DNA of 64,000 nt from Megascapheus bottae. Its lineage: Eukaryota; Chordata; Mammalia; Rodentia; Geomyidae. Positions 46,667 through 57,329 of this stretch are shown one piece after another. Every line of letters begins with the position of its first letter. The stretch's first letter is position 1. The translations under genes and the position numbers were made by a program. Under the pieces are notes generated by a model that had not been told where the DNA came from, did no database searches, and was given only the letters and a program-made list of their open reading frames with translations. Location: positions 29,003,525 to 29,067,524 of the forward strand of contig JANJXV010000010.1 of the NCBI GenBank assembly GCA_024803745.1, written 5' to 3'.

Positions 46667-46866
46667 GGGCCAGAGCGTAGCCTAGTGGTAGAGTGCTTGC
46701 CCCACATCCACAAATCCCTGGGTTTGATTCTTGGGTACCACATACATAGAAAAAGTCAGAAGAGGAGAAGTGACTCAAGTGCCAGAGTGCTAGCCTTTAG
46801 GAAAAAGTATACAGGAACAGTGCCCAAGCCCTGAGTTCAAACCTCAGGACTAAAAACAACAAAAAA
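46667..46866 (+). mobile_element. dimeric ID-like SINE
   Basis: 'ggggccagagcgtagcctagtggtagagtgcttgcc', 'gggtttgattcttgggtaccacatacatag', right unit 'gtgactcaagtgccagagtgctagcc', 'gagttcaaacctcaggact', then a CAA/A tail. Confidence 0.93.
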
Positions 46867-46869
46867 AGT

Positions 46870-47145
46870 TCAGTTTACTTAAAATCACAACAGTGCTATC
46901 TTCATGTAACAGTTTACTGCCACTAAAGTTATTACCTAAGTAGCCCATGAATTGACTCTTCCCTTGATCTTTTTGTGTCAATATTTCCAAGAAGACATAA
47001 TTTTAATGATATTCATTATCAAATATGGTAGGAACTCTAAGTCAAAATTCTTTCACATAAATCAGTTAGAATTAGACTAAGAAGACAGAGCCAGAGAAAG
47101 ATTCTGAAGTGTTAGGCTGCTGACTTTCAAAACGGAAAGAAAAAA
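46870..47145. other. unique intergenic sequence
   Basis: Nothing recognised. Confidence 0.4.
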
Positions 47146-47149
47146 AAAG

Positions 47150-47347
47150 AGATTACTTCATACCTCTAATGCAAGCTACTCAGGAGGCTGAGACTTGATG
47201 ACCCCAGTTCTAAGTCATCCTGGGCAGAAAAGTCCATGAGACTCTTATCACCAATTAATCATCAGAAAACTAGATATAGAAGTGTGGCTCAAAGTGGTAA
47301 TATTCTAGACAACCCCAAAGTTCAAGTTCCAGGACCATCAAAAAAAT
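47150..47347 (+). mobile_element. composite B1/ID-like SINE, diverged
   Basis: 'cctctaatgcaagctactcaggaggctgagacttgatgacc', 'gcagaaaagtccatgagactcttatcaccaattaatcatcag', 'gtgtggctcaaagtggtaatattctag', tail 'ggaccatcaaaaaaa'. Confidence 0.9.
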
Positions 47348-47650
47348 TATTACAAATCAATAAATGCTAAGTGCCACTAAAATTTGATAAGGCAAGAAAA
47401 TGGATTTTCTTATGTAACATCCCCTGAATATGATCCTAACCACACTTAGATTTTTACCTGTATGAAATCTATTCCATATGTCTGGTTTCCATAAGTAGAA
47501 CATAATTAAGTTTTGTTGTTTACATCACCTTTATTTTTATGATTTAATGCAATAGGAATAATAGGCAAACAGAACCAATACTTACATAAAGAGCACAAAG
47601 AAAATCCACATACTTTAAAAGTTCCACAGAAATTCTAAAGAAGTTGTTCC
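47348..47650. other. unique intergenic sequence
   Basis: AT-rich. Nothing recognised. Confidence 0.4.
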
Positions 47651-47663
47651 GAAGGTCACTTTA

Positions 47664-49016
47664 TTTTTTTCATATTTTTGTTATTGTAATTAATAGAAGG
47701 GCTACATTACATTCACCAGATGGAAGGTGCATTACTTCACATACATTAATACCCTTTCCCATGTCTTGGTCCCCATTTCCCTCCCCCCACCCCCACCCCC
47801 ACCCTTCATCTTGTTTTCCCCCCTTTCTTTTTTTTTATATTTTTATTATAATTAATAAAAGGGTTACATGATATTTGCCAGATAGAAGGTGCATTAATTC
47901 ACATATATTGATACCCTTTCACATGTCTTGGTCCCTATTACCCTCCCCTCCACCCCCATCCCATCTTGGTTTTCCCCCTTCCCTATCCATTTTCAAATAA
48001 CCAAATACAAATAAATCCAATATATCAGATAACAAAGTGAAATACTGTAACAATATGAGATAACCAAGGGACAGCAAAAGAGATGAGAGATAACATAGTA
48101 CATTAAGGACAACAATCACTCATTATATGGCTTTTGTTTCTATATCCTAGAGGTCCTTTCATTTAGCGTCATACTGTATGGCCTTATGTATCAAGGTTTT
48201 GCTCTATTGCAAATCTTTGCTAGAAGAGTCCAAGGTTTCTACTGATTATGGCAAATGAGGGAAACCATTGAGCCTATGTTCCCTTGAGTCTGGCTTACTT
48301 CACTTAATGTGATTTTTTTCTAAGTCTTCCATTTCCTTACAAATGGGGTGATGTCGTTCTTTCTGACAGCAGCATAGAATTCCATTGTGTATAAATACCA
48401 CACCTTGTTGATCCACTCATCAACTGAGGGACATCTGGGTTGGTTGCATATCTTTGCTATGGTAAATAGTGCTGCAATGAACATTGTTGTGCTAGTGGAT
48501 TTAGTATGCCCTAGATTCTGGATGGTTGGGTAAATGCCAAGTAGTGGAATTGCTGGATCATAGGGGAGCTCTATGTTTAGCCTTTTGAGGCACTGCCACA
48601 CTGCTTTCCATAGTGGTTGAACGAGTTTGCACTCCCACCAGCAGTGTAGTAGTGATCCCTCCTGGCCACATCCCCTCCAGCATCTGTTATTATTTGTTTT
48701 CCTGATCCTGGCCATTCTAACTGGAGTGAGGTGGAATCTTAAAGTTGTTTTGATTTGCATTTCTTTTATGACCAGAGATGTTGAGCATTTCTTCATGTGT
48801 CTATAGGCCATTCTTATTTCTTCTTCAGAGAAGACTATCTTTAAGTCTTTTGCCCATCTTTTGATGGGATGGTTGTTTCCTTGGAGATTAGTTTTGGAGT
48901 GATTCAATTTTTTTAGCTGTTGATATATTTTAGATATGAGGCCTTTGTCCATTGTATGGTTGGCGAGGATCTTCTCCCATTCTGTAGGCTTCCTAATTAA
49001 TTTACTAGCTATGTCC
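47664..49016 (-). mobile_element. 5'-truncated L1 with two tandem 3' ends
   Basis: Plus-strand order: poly-T, a first antisense L1 end (47671-47822), a second poly-T/L1 end (47829 on), then antisense 3' UTR and ORF2. A minus-strand frame (48320-49078) encodes ORF2 C-terminal sequence without a stop: '[20 protein letters not shown]', '[18 protein letters not shown]', '[15 protein letters not shown]', '[11 protein letters not shown]', '[11 protein letters not shown]', ending KWKT. AAGGTCACTTTA at 47652-47663 and 49017-49028 flanks the whole unit. Both tails therefore lie inside one target duplication. It is a young, inactive copy lacking the endonuclease and reverse-transcriptase domains. Confidence 0.93.
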
Positions 49017-49029
49017 AAGGTCACTTTAA

Positions 49030-51130
49030 TAAGGGCATGCATCTGGTCCAAAATAGAGCAACAGATATGACTGACCATTTGTGTGTTGTATATTATTTAT
49101 CACATTTCCCCTAACATGTCACTAACAATAGATAAGAAAACCTCAGTGGACTCAGCCTTAAATAGTCTTCTGATTGTGGGAGGGTGCTAACATGGGAATA
49201 TTGATGATTTGTGCTCAACTTCTTCAAACCTTTGCAGGCATTTCAGTATCACCTACTTTTAAAAGACTAGTTTCCGAACAGAGTGATGTAAATGGCATTG
49301 AAGTTTCTAGTAATAAACTAGAGCTTTTCCGTTTAATAAAAAAACTCTATTCCTCATATGTAGGCTGTTTACTACTGCAAACTGTTTACTAACCACAATC
49401 AGTGGAAATAAGTCAAGAGAGTTCCCAGCAGAATCGAGTAATTTAAGATCTGACAAAGACTAGTGAAGCCTGGGGCTCTGGGAAGTTCATTTATCTCCTT
49501 CTCCTATTTTCCCGTTAATTGAGTTCATAATTCTTACTAAGAATAGTGTGAGTTAAGTAATGTTTCTTACATAACCCTTGGAATATTTGGTGTCAGTGTA
49601 TGCTATTATTTTCTTCTACCTATTTTCTTACAGATTGAGATACGTTGATCTAATCACAAATCATAAATTTATCCAACATCTTATGGTAGAAAATTAGATT
49701 TAGACAATATTTGTGAATTGTTACAGATTTCTAAGCAATAATAAAAAGGCTACACAGTTTTACATTTGACTATGGAGACAGTTCATTTAACTGTTCCTCA
49801 TTTATATTGCTTTCTCATTCCTCCTGTTTTGGTTTGTCTACATTCATAAGACAGGTTTTATATGATGTATAAAATGTAGACATATATATATATTTCATTT
49901 CACCCCTCATGTCTAGTGTTAATTTTGGCTTTAATTCATGTTGTGGGTACATGTCAGTTTGTCCATAAGGAACAGATATTCTCCTAACACTACAGTACAT
50001 ATGTTTAAATAACATCCTATTAAAATTTCCACAAACAGAAATTTCTTATTTAATGCTAACAACCACCAGTAAAAGATGAGGGGTAGGGTCTTTTGATTGT
50101 CATTATAAACTAGAAAAGTAAGGCTTTTTATCTATAGCTTCATCAACTTTGCATTATTAATTCGTTGTCTAGTTCAAGCTAAACAGAAGAGGAACTTAAA
50201 AACCCACTCTTACCCATTCACTATGTCGTTGGCTTCACTTTCATCTCTGACAGTAATTAAATGCCAGTTTGTTCATCACACTGGGAATGACATTTTGAAG
50301 TAGTCACAAAGAAAATGAACAGATACTTAACCTGGCTTTCAAAAAAATTATTTTGTGCTACCTTCTCTTGTATTCTGTTCTATGGGAAGGGCCATTTTTA
50401 TCTTGTCTATTATAAGTTTCACAGAAAGATAATGTTCATAGGTGACATTTTTAAACTTTTATGTGTATTACAGATGATAAGATGAAGGAGAATTTTCAAC
50501 TGTATAATCAGTAAATATGACAATTTTTACTTGTGTTTAATAGTTTGCCAGCAGGAAAGAAAAGTATTTGAGCATAAATACAATAAATTATTCTACAAAG
50601 CAAGGATACTACTAAATTTTAACACTAAGAAGGAATTAGCTTTCAAGAAATGATTTTTTTATTTCTATCAATATATAAATGGACTTCAAAATTAAAAAGC
50701 AGTAATAGCCTAAAATTGAAAAATATTTCATGCTGGGTTTTCTCTGAATTGAAAAGGAACCAATAGTGAAAATATTCTTCAGAGATAAATTAGTTTAGAA
50801 TTAATTGTCTAAATATGAATTAAAATTAAAGGAGAAATAGGTATAGTCACAAAAAATAATCTTACTATTTCCAAAGGATGTATTATTTATTGGGTATTTG
50901 AAATCAATAAAATTCTTTTATTTTATTTTCCGAGAAATTATTTTAATCAGTCATAGAAGTTCAGACCATCATCTTTGAAGCAAAGTCCTAATATATAAAA
51001 GACCTGCAATTTAAATATTCCATTGTAAAGAAAAGAAAAGAGGAAGCAGGCAGGTAAAATCAAAGGACATGGTATAAATAAACAAAAAAATCTAGAATCT
51101 ATCTTACTAGCACTAGGGAATTTCATTTAA
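49030..51130. other. unique intergenic sequence
   Basis: About 2.1 kb of AT-rich sequence. A short TA run lies near 49885. A 72-codon frame (49174-49392) has no recognised features. No gene or repeat is supported. Confidence 0.45.
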
Positions 51131-51137
51131 AATTTTT

Positions 51138-51335
51138 TAATAATTTTTTATTTCAATGTATAAAGGGGTTACAGTTATATTCACCAGACAGAAGATGCAT
51201 TACTTCTCACACATTAATATCCCTTCTTATGTTTTTGTCCCCATTTCCCTCCCTCAGCCCCCCCCCTCATTTTTCCCCTCCTGTTTCAAGTAAACAAACA
51301 TCTAGATAGTATACCAGGTAACAAAGTATGACTAA
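51138..51335 (-). mobile_element. L1 3' end fragment
   Basis: 'ttatttcaatgtataaaggggttacag', 'caccagacagaagatgcattacttctcacac', C-rich stretch and 'ataccaggtaacaaagtatga' are the antisense L1 3' UTR. Confidence 0.9.
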
Positions 51336-51440
51336 GGCTGGAGATGTTTGTAAATTTTTTACATTTTTTCTTTAACTCACCTGAAGATAAGAAATACAAA
51401 CAAGCCATATTCTTCTAAAGAAGCATTAAAACTGAAGAGA

Positions 51441-51672
51441 GCCAGGCACAGTGGCTCACGCCTATAATCTTAACTACTCAAGTAGCTGAGATCTGAGGAT
51501 CAAGATTCAAAGCCAGTCCTGGAAATAAAGAACTTGAGACTCTTACCTCCAATTAATCACTGGGAAATGGGAAGTGAGGCTGTGGCTCAAGGAGTAGGGT
51601 GGTAGACCTGAGCTGAAAAGCTCAGGGACAGTACCTAGGGCCAGAGTTCTAGCCCTGTGACATACTTTAAAA
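51441..51672 (+). mobile_element. composite B1/ID-like SINE, well preserved
   Basis: 'gccaggcacagtggctcacgcctataatcttaactactcaagtagctgagatctgaggatcaagattcaaagcc' (7SL-like left unit), 'gagactcttacctccaattaatcac' joint, 'gctgtggctcaaggagtagg' and 'agctcagggacagtac' (ID-like right unit). This copy shows the full two-part structure. Confidence 0.95.
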
Positions 51673-51965
51673 AAAATGAAGAGAGTAAAATATACAGATA
51701 ATCCTCTAAAATTGCAGGCTGTCACTATTTTAATTTATTTCTGAGACCTACAAAACAGAATTTATATTAAGATTAATAAAGAATAAACATATTTTAAATG
51801 GCAAGGGTATGCACCCAACTACAAAATGTCAAGAACAGTAGATTCTAACTCAGTAATAAGTAAACTTCTTTACCTTGGAAATCATTTACACTTTGAAAAT
51901 GACTTTTCACTCTTTTCCACAGTGAAAATCACTGATTTGCGTCTATGGAAAGATCCAGGAACACA

Positions 51966-52120
51966 GATAGGGAAGGGGGGAAAACAAGATGAGGGGCGGG
52001 GATGGGGAGAGGGAAATGGGGACCACGACATTAGAAAGGGTATCAATGTTTGTGAAGTAATGTACCTTCTATCTGGTGAATATAATGTAACCCTTCTATT
52101 AATTATAATAAAAAATATGA
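51966..52120 (+). mobile_element. L1 3' end fragment
   Basis: 'gatagggaaggggggaaaacaagatg', 'gaaagggtatcaatgtttgtgaagtaatgtacc' and 'ctattaattataataaaaa' are the L1 3' UTR and tail. The 120-codon frame at 51826-52188 runs across it and is not a gene. Confidence 0.93.
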
Positions 52121-52129
52121 AAAAAGAAG

Positions 52130-54280
52130 TAAAAAAAATTCTCTTTCCAATAGAAATGAGTACCCTTGACATGCTGACAACTGCATGACTAGACTTGAAG
52201 GTGAATCCTTGAACTCAGTAAAAATCCATGCAAATAAGCTATAAAGAAGATCCCCCTCCACTTATAAATTTCTGACTGATGACACTGAGACTTCAGAATC
52301 AAAACAATCCAAAGGCAGATAATTAAGCATGCTACACCTGGATTTCAAATCTACAAGAAAACTGTGAGATAATAAGTGTTTTAGTATTTTATGAACCACA
52401 TTTATGGAGAATTGTGTGACCCAGCACGGGGGAACAAGTTCATCCCTGAATTCTGTATATAAGATGTTATTTCATGATGAAAGATGCAAAAATTTATGTC
52501 CAGAAATTGTCTTATAGGTATACTTTGGGTTATCTGAAAAATTACTGTTTTGAATTTCATACATTCTGTATCAATATACTTCACAGTATTCTAGGAGTTA
52601 TAAGAAGCAAGAGCCTACTATACAATCTCCCTAGTTCATTTTAATCTATTTAGATTTTATCCCTAGTGTTTTGCTACCAACTTTCTAAGAACAACCTTCA
52701 GCAATTTTTGTCCCATTTCTATCCCATGCGCCAAATAATTCTGTGCTATTTTTTTCCACTTAGCCTCATAAATCTCATTTTCTATACCAATTTACACTTA
52801 TAAATACACTATGTAATAATACAACTATGCAATACAACTTTCTATTAATATAATATGACTTGTGTAAAATTACTTTAGGTGCCTCTATATTCTATAATTT
52901 TAACCTTTATTTTAGCTTTTCTTTCCAATCTCCCTTATTTTACATTATTTTATATCAGACTTTTATTTATATTAAGGTGTAAATATATAAGCAGAAACAT
53001 CACCTTTTATAATTTTACAGAATTACTTTTTGTCCTTAATGAGTATTGCTGAAATTCTTGGTACTTTAGATATTTATAGCTTATTCATTTTTGTCTTCTA
53101 CATTGCTATAGAATTGTTGTCCCAATATTCAATTACTATAAGATTTTCCTTACTTTCTTTCTATTGGTCACAAATCACCACACTGTAATTTATATCACTT
53201 CCCTTTGTAATCTACCCTAAAAATTGAATCTGCTCAAGTCCTAGACATTTAGGTTATAGTATTAAATTCAGCCTGCCACCCATGCTAGATTTTTTTTAAT
53301 CTGAAATGTATCATCTCTAGTCAACATGTTCTAGACCTTCACGCCTACAAATGCCATTCTGGTGTTTTTGATGAGCCTGGCACAGTGTCAAGACAGGTCT
53401 GATTTCTGGTTTGCATTTTGGGCCTCCTTCAGTGTTATTGATTCATAATTAATGTACTTTGAAAGACAACCGTACCAATATGATGCTAGCTTTCATATAT
53501 TCACATGTGGAAATTTTGTGAAGTGAATGACTCAAGTGTTTGTGTATCCATCTGCATGAATTTCTTATTTAAGGGAAATGGAGGCTGAAGGAGAGATAGG
53601 AACAAGCCGAGACAGAAGCTGTGCCTCAGTGTTGAACGACATGAGGAACTAGTGCAATTGTGAAAAATGATGAAAGTCATGCAACTGTTTAAGAACTGAA
53701 AGCAGGAGAGATCAAATGGCTTATTTAATAAAGGCCACAAATGTAGCTTTAAAATATAAAAAGAAAACAGATCCTGGACGCTATATTGTTTGCTGTTAAA
53801 AAATTCAATTTGGACAAACTGAGTTTTAAGTTACAGTGAGGACATCAACATTATTTTTGTTTAAATTGTTTTCCTTAACAGCAAAAACAGGTCAAATTTT
53901 CTCTCTAAATAGTGATAATGAGGAAATGAGACAGTACTTGAAGTACTATTAACTATAGTTGAAAAATTACTAGGATCAAGCAAATGTTAACTATCATTCA
54001 TTTGTATTATTAACTTTTTCACCTTTACATGCTGTGCTAAGGAAATTGGAAGTTCTCTTGTTAAATTTAATTTTTAGACAACTTTGTAGTTGATCAACAA
54101 CAATGATGACTTTTTTCTAGTTAGGCTTTACATGACCAAGTTTTAGCCAATTTCAGAAACTATAAATGGTTCATTTCTTTTATTATTGTATGTACAACAG
54201 TGAACATATCAAATGAGAGGGGAGACTCTTAAGTAATAAACACTAGATAGAATTAGTGAGGTTCTATCAAAAAAAAAACC
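52130..54280. other. unique intergenic sequence
   Basis: About 2.1 kb, AT-rich, with no supported gene or repeat. A 79-codon minus frame (53501-53740) has no recognisable motif. Confidence 0.45.
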
Positions 54281-54299
54281 ACAAAAAACAAGCCAGATG

Positions 54300-54493
54300 G
54301 CTGGGAGTTTGGCCTAGTGGTTAAAGTGCTTGCTTAGCATGCATGAAGACCCGGGTTCGATTCCTAGGTACCACATACATAGAAAAAAGCCGGAAGTGGT
54401 GCTGAGGCTCAAGTGGTAGAGCTCTAGCCTTGAGAAAGTCCAACGACAGTGCTCAGGCCCTTAGCTCAAGCCCAGGACTGGCAAAAAAAAAAA
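54300..54493 (+). mobile_element. dimeric ID-like SINE, young
   Basis: The best-preserved copy. The left unit has an A box 'tggcctagtggttaaag' and a consensus B box 'gggttcgattcc' (54354-54365). After the linker 'taccacatacatagaaaa' comes the right unit 'gtgctgaggctcaagtggtagagctctagcc', then poly-A. A perfect 17-base duplication AAAAAACAAGCCAGATG lies at 54283-54299 and 54494-54510. Intact CpGs also suggest recent insertion. Confidence 0.97.
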
Positions 54494-54504
54494 AAAAAAC
54501 AAGC

Positions 54505-54640
54505 CAGATGTGGTATTTCATACCTGTTCTCAGAATTGTATGGGTGGTAAAGCTGGAGGATTGTAGTCTACGCTTGTTCTTAAAATGAAAGTATCTAATC
54601 CTATCTGGAAAAACAAAAATTAAAGCAACAAATGGTTAAA
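54505..54640 (+). mobile_element. old SINE remnant
   Basis: 'gccagatgtggtatttcatacctgttctcagaattgtatgggtggtaaagctggagg' loosely follows a B1/7SL-type head. Strongly diverged, so low confidence. Confidence 0.35.
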
Positions 54641-54649
54641 AACCCAAGT

Positions 54650-56420
54650 GGTAGTCTAGCAGTCACGCAAGTAAAAAGACACAAAATGAAATTCTGACTA
54701 ACAAAAGTAATTGAAGATATTATCATCCCAACTACTTTAGAGGCAGCAATAAAAGGATTGTAGTTGAAGGTAGACAGGGCAAGAATTCACTTCAAAAAAC
54801 AGACCAGTCACCGTGGTTTTTGACAATATACACAGCTTCTTTGTGGTGAAGGTAGGAGAACTGAAAATTAAGTCCAGTCCATGGTAAAATATGAGATCAT
54901 TTCTGAAACAATCTTAAAAAATATTATTTCTCAATTTTCTGGACAATTTCCTTGGCATTTTGGAAATGAAATTTTTCTCACCAACGTTTTCCATTTTGTC
55001 TTACGTTCGATTTCTCATACAGATTTTCATAAACTTTTATTAAGGAGCTACTTTAAACAATAATTGTAAGGAGAAATAATAGTTCTGCATCTTTTATGGG
55101 ACTCAATGGCAATACAATAATTATATAATGTAAAATAATCAAGGTAATGATAATGATATTTATTAAATGATGATATTCTTAAAATAATCTTTCAATAATG
55201 GTGTTTTACCTAGAAAAAAAATAGAATTATTTTCTAATATCATCCAGAATCCTCCAAGAAAGCCTCTTTTCTCCAGTAATGTTCATAGCAAAATAATAAT
55301 TTATAAGGATTGTTCTACTTTGAGTTAGTAGAATCTTTTCAAGGCTATTAATACAGTCACAGAGGTTTTAGTATAATACACTTCAATTTGCCAAAATAAT
55401 TTTTAAATCAGTCCTTGATAGTGAAGAGAAAAGTGTTTCCTCCACCATTTTCTCAGCCAGGATGTATGAGCTGATATAGAAAACTTTTCTCAATGTAGCA
55501 CATTGTAAATGATCTTTCATATTAAATAATGCTTATCTAGAATGCAAAATAGCAATCACTATCAATTGAATAGACTGAATTAATGACCATCAATCTTCCT
55601 AATAAAAGTTCATAAATTTAATATATAAGTTCTATGAGAATATTTTGTGCAAGAGGATATCCATGTATGTGTTTATGTGTGCATCTGTGTATATGTATAT
55701 GTGCATGCAGATATACTTACATAAATGTCATTCTTCTAGAAATAAAAGCTCTGTGATTTTTCTCATTAACTTTTCATTTTATGAGAAAGTGAAATCAATA
55801 TTTATTTAGCAAGCTGAAAAGCAATTGCAAACAATTTCATTTGGAATTGAATTTTCATAGCTGTTTTTGTCCACGCATGAGGTCTAACAAAAAAAAGATA
55901 TATCTTCTGACATCCCAAGCAAATATAAATTGTCAATTCTTGGCAGGTTTTCAAATACATAAAACAAAATATCCCTTTTACTGATGCATAATTGCTTAGC
56001 TAAATATATCAAACTATTATCCTGAAATCATAAGGCAACTTTTAGGGCAATAGATTATTGATATCCACTAAAACTAGCAACATGTGGGTTTCTGTATTCA
56101 ATGTATTCTACTTCCATTGACTTCAGAATTAAGACTACTTTCAGGCTCATTAAAATCCAATTGTTATTGGCCAGTGACATAAAAACTATAATAATACCTT
56201 TGACAATTGTCCATGCTATTACTGGCAAAGTCCAGTAATGAACAAATGAAAATGATTATTAGCGAATCATTAGATTCCCTCAAACTAATTTCTGTCAGAG
56301 TAGGCTTTCATGAATAGGTCAAATATGTTATGTATTTAAGGGATCTTTGAGTGATGATTTGCATAGTAAAAACAATCACATTAATATTATAGTCTCTGTG
56401 TTAGGTTAAACATGTATCCT
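54650..56420. other. unique intergenic sequence
   Basis: AT-rich. A short TG/TA-rich patch lies at 55660-55710. No gene is supported. Confidence 0.45.
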
Positions 56421-56424
56421 TTTT

Positions 56425-56590
56425 TTAAATTTTTATGGTCAAGGTGATATACAGAGGGCTTACAGTTAAGTATGTAAGAAAATGTGTACATTTCTTATTG
56501 AACATTTTCTTGTTGCCCCTCCCTCATTTTTCTCCCACTTTCCCTCCCCCCAACAACTCCAAGTTGTAAAGATCATTTCTATCATACTAC
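56425..56590 (-). mobile_element. L1 3' UTR fragment (older subfamily)
   Basis: 'ttatggtcaaggtgatatacagagggcttacag', 'ccctccccccaacaactccaagttgtaaagatc' are the antisense of the tail type at 1-236. Confidence 0.75.
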
Positions 56591-56607
56591 ATTTAAGAAT
56601 ACACATG

Positions 56608-56695
56608 TACAATGTGTGAGAAGTAATGCACCTACTACCTGGTGAATGTAACTGTAACCCCTCTATACATTAGCCCGGCAATAAAAAAAAAAAGA
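56608..56695 (+). mobile_element. very short L1 3' tail
   Basis: 'gtgtgagaagtaatgcacctactacctggtgaatgtaactgtaacccc' then poly-A. Flanks 'agaatacacatgtac' and 'agaacacatgtgc' suggest an imperfect duplication. It lies head to tail beside an opposite-strand L1 end. Confidence 0.85.
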
Positions 56696-56699
56696 ACAC

Positions 56700-57205
56700 A
56701 TGTGCATTCTTAAAACTACACAAATCATTAAATATAAGGACCTTGACTCAAATGATAGCTCTTAAAGAAAATGTGATGGTCCACAAAATATGTAAGAAAC
56801 TCAGTTTAAGAAGAAATGACATAGCATGTCTCACAATGTGAATAGCTTTGAGTCTGGTCAGTGACTCATTGCTATCTTGACCTATACCAAGACGAAGTCA
56901 CAGGTAGGACTGTGTGCAGAGAAAAATGCCCATGTCATTCAGCTGGGAAGCTGAGAGGACGGGGCAGAATCCTCAAATCAACTTCAATGACACACCTTTG
57001 AATCCCTACTCTCTATGACATAATAAAATAGTGTTTTATTACATTTGGAAATGTAATAAAATAGCATTCTTATCTTGGCTATTTCAGGACCATGTATGGT
57101 CAGCTGCATGTTTAAGAATGTCAGTCCCAGAGCACAATATCCAGTGGGTGAAAAAGTAAGTTTACCAAGGAGATCATAAGACATTTTAAGAGCACAGAAA
57201 ATGAA
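56700..57205. other. unique sequence with a 13-bp palindrome
   Basis: No gene. TTTTATTACATTT (57034-57046), GG, then AAATGTAATAAAA (57049-57061) form perfect complementary arms. Confidence 0.6.
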
Positions 57206-57219
57206 ATGCGATGAAATAA

Positions 57220-57316
57220 TTTTTTTTTATTTTTTATTGTATTTAATAAAAGGGTAACATGATATTTGCCAGATAGAAGGTGCATTAATTCACATACATT
57301 GATACGCTTCCACAAC
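57220..57316 (-). mobile_element. very short L1 3' tail
   Basis: Poly-T then 'tttaataaaagggtaacatgatatttgccagatagaaggtgcattaattc'. ATGAAATAAT lies on both sides (57210-57219 and about 57318-57327) as target duplication. Confidence 0.93.
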
Positions 57317-57329
57317 AATGAAATAATCT

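Noticed and set aside
51826..52188. 120-codon frame
   Set aside because: Most of it is L1 3' UTR sequence, and the antisense frame is equally open.
54300..54372. Possible tRNA gene (good A and B boxes)
   Set aside because: It is the tRNA-like head of a SINE followed by a second unit and poly-A, with target duplications.
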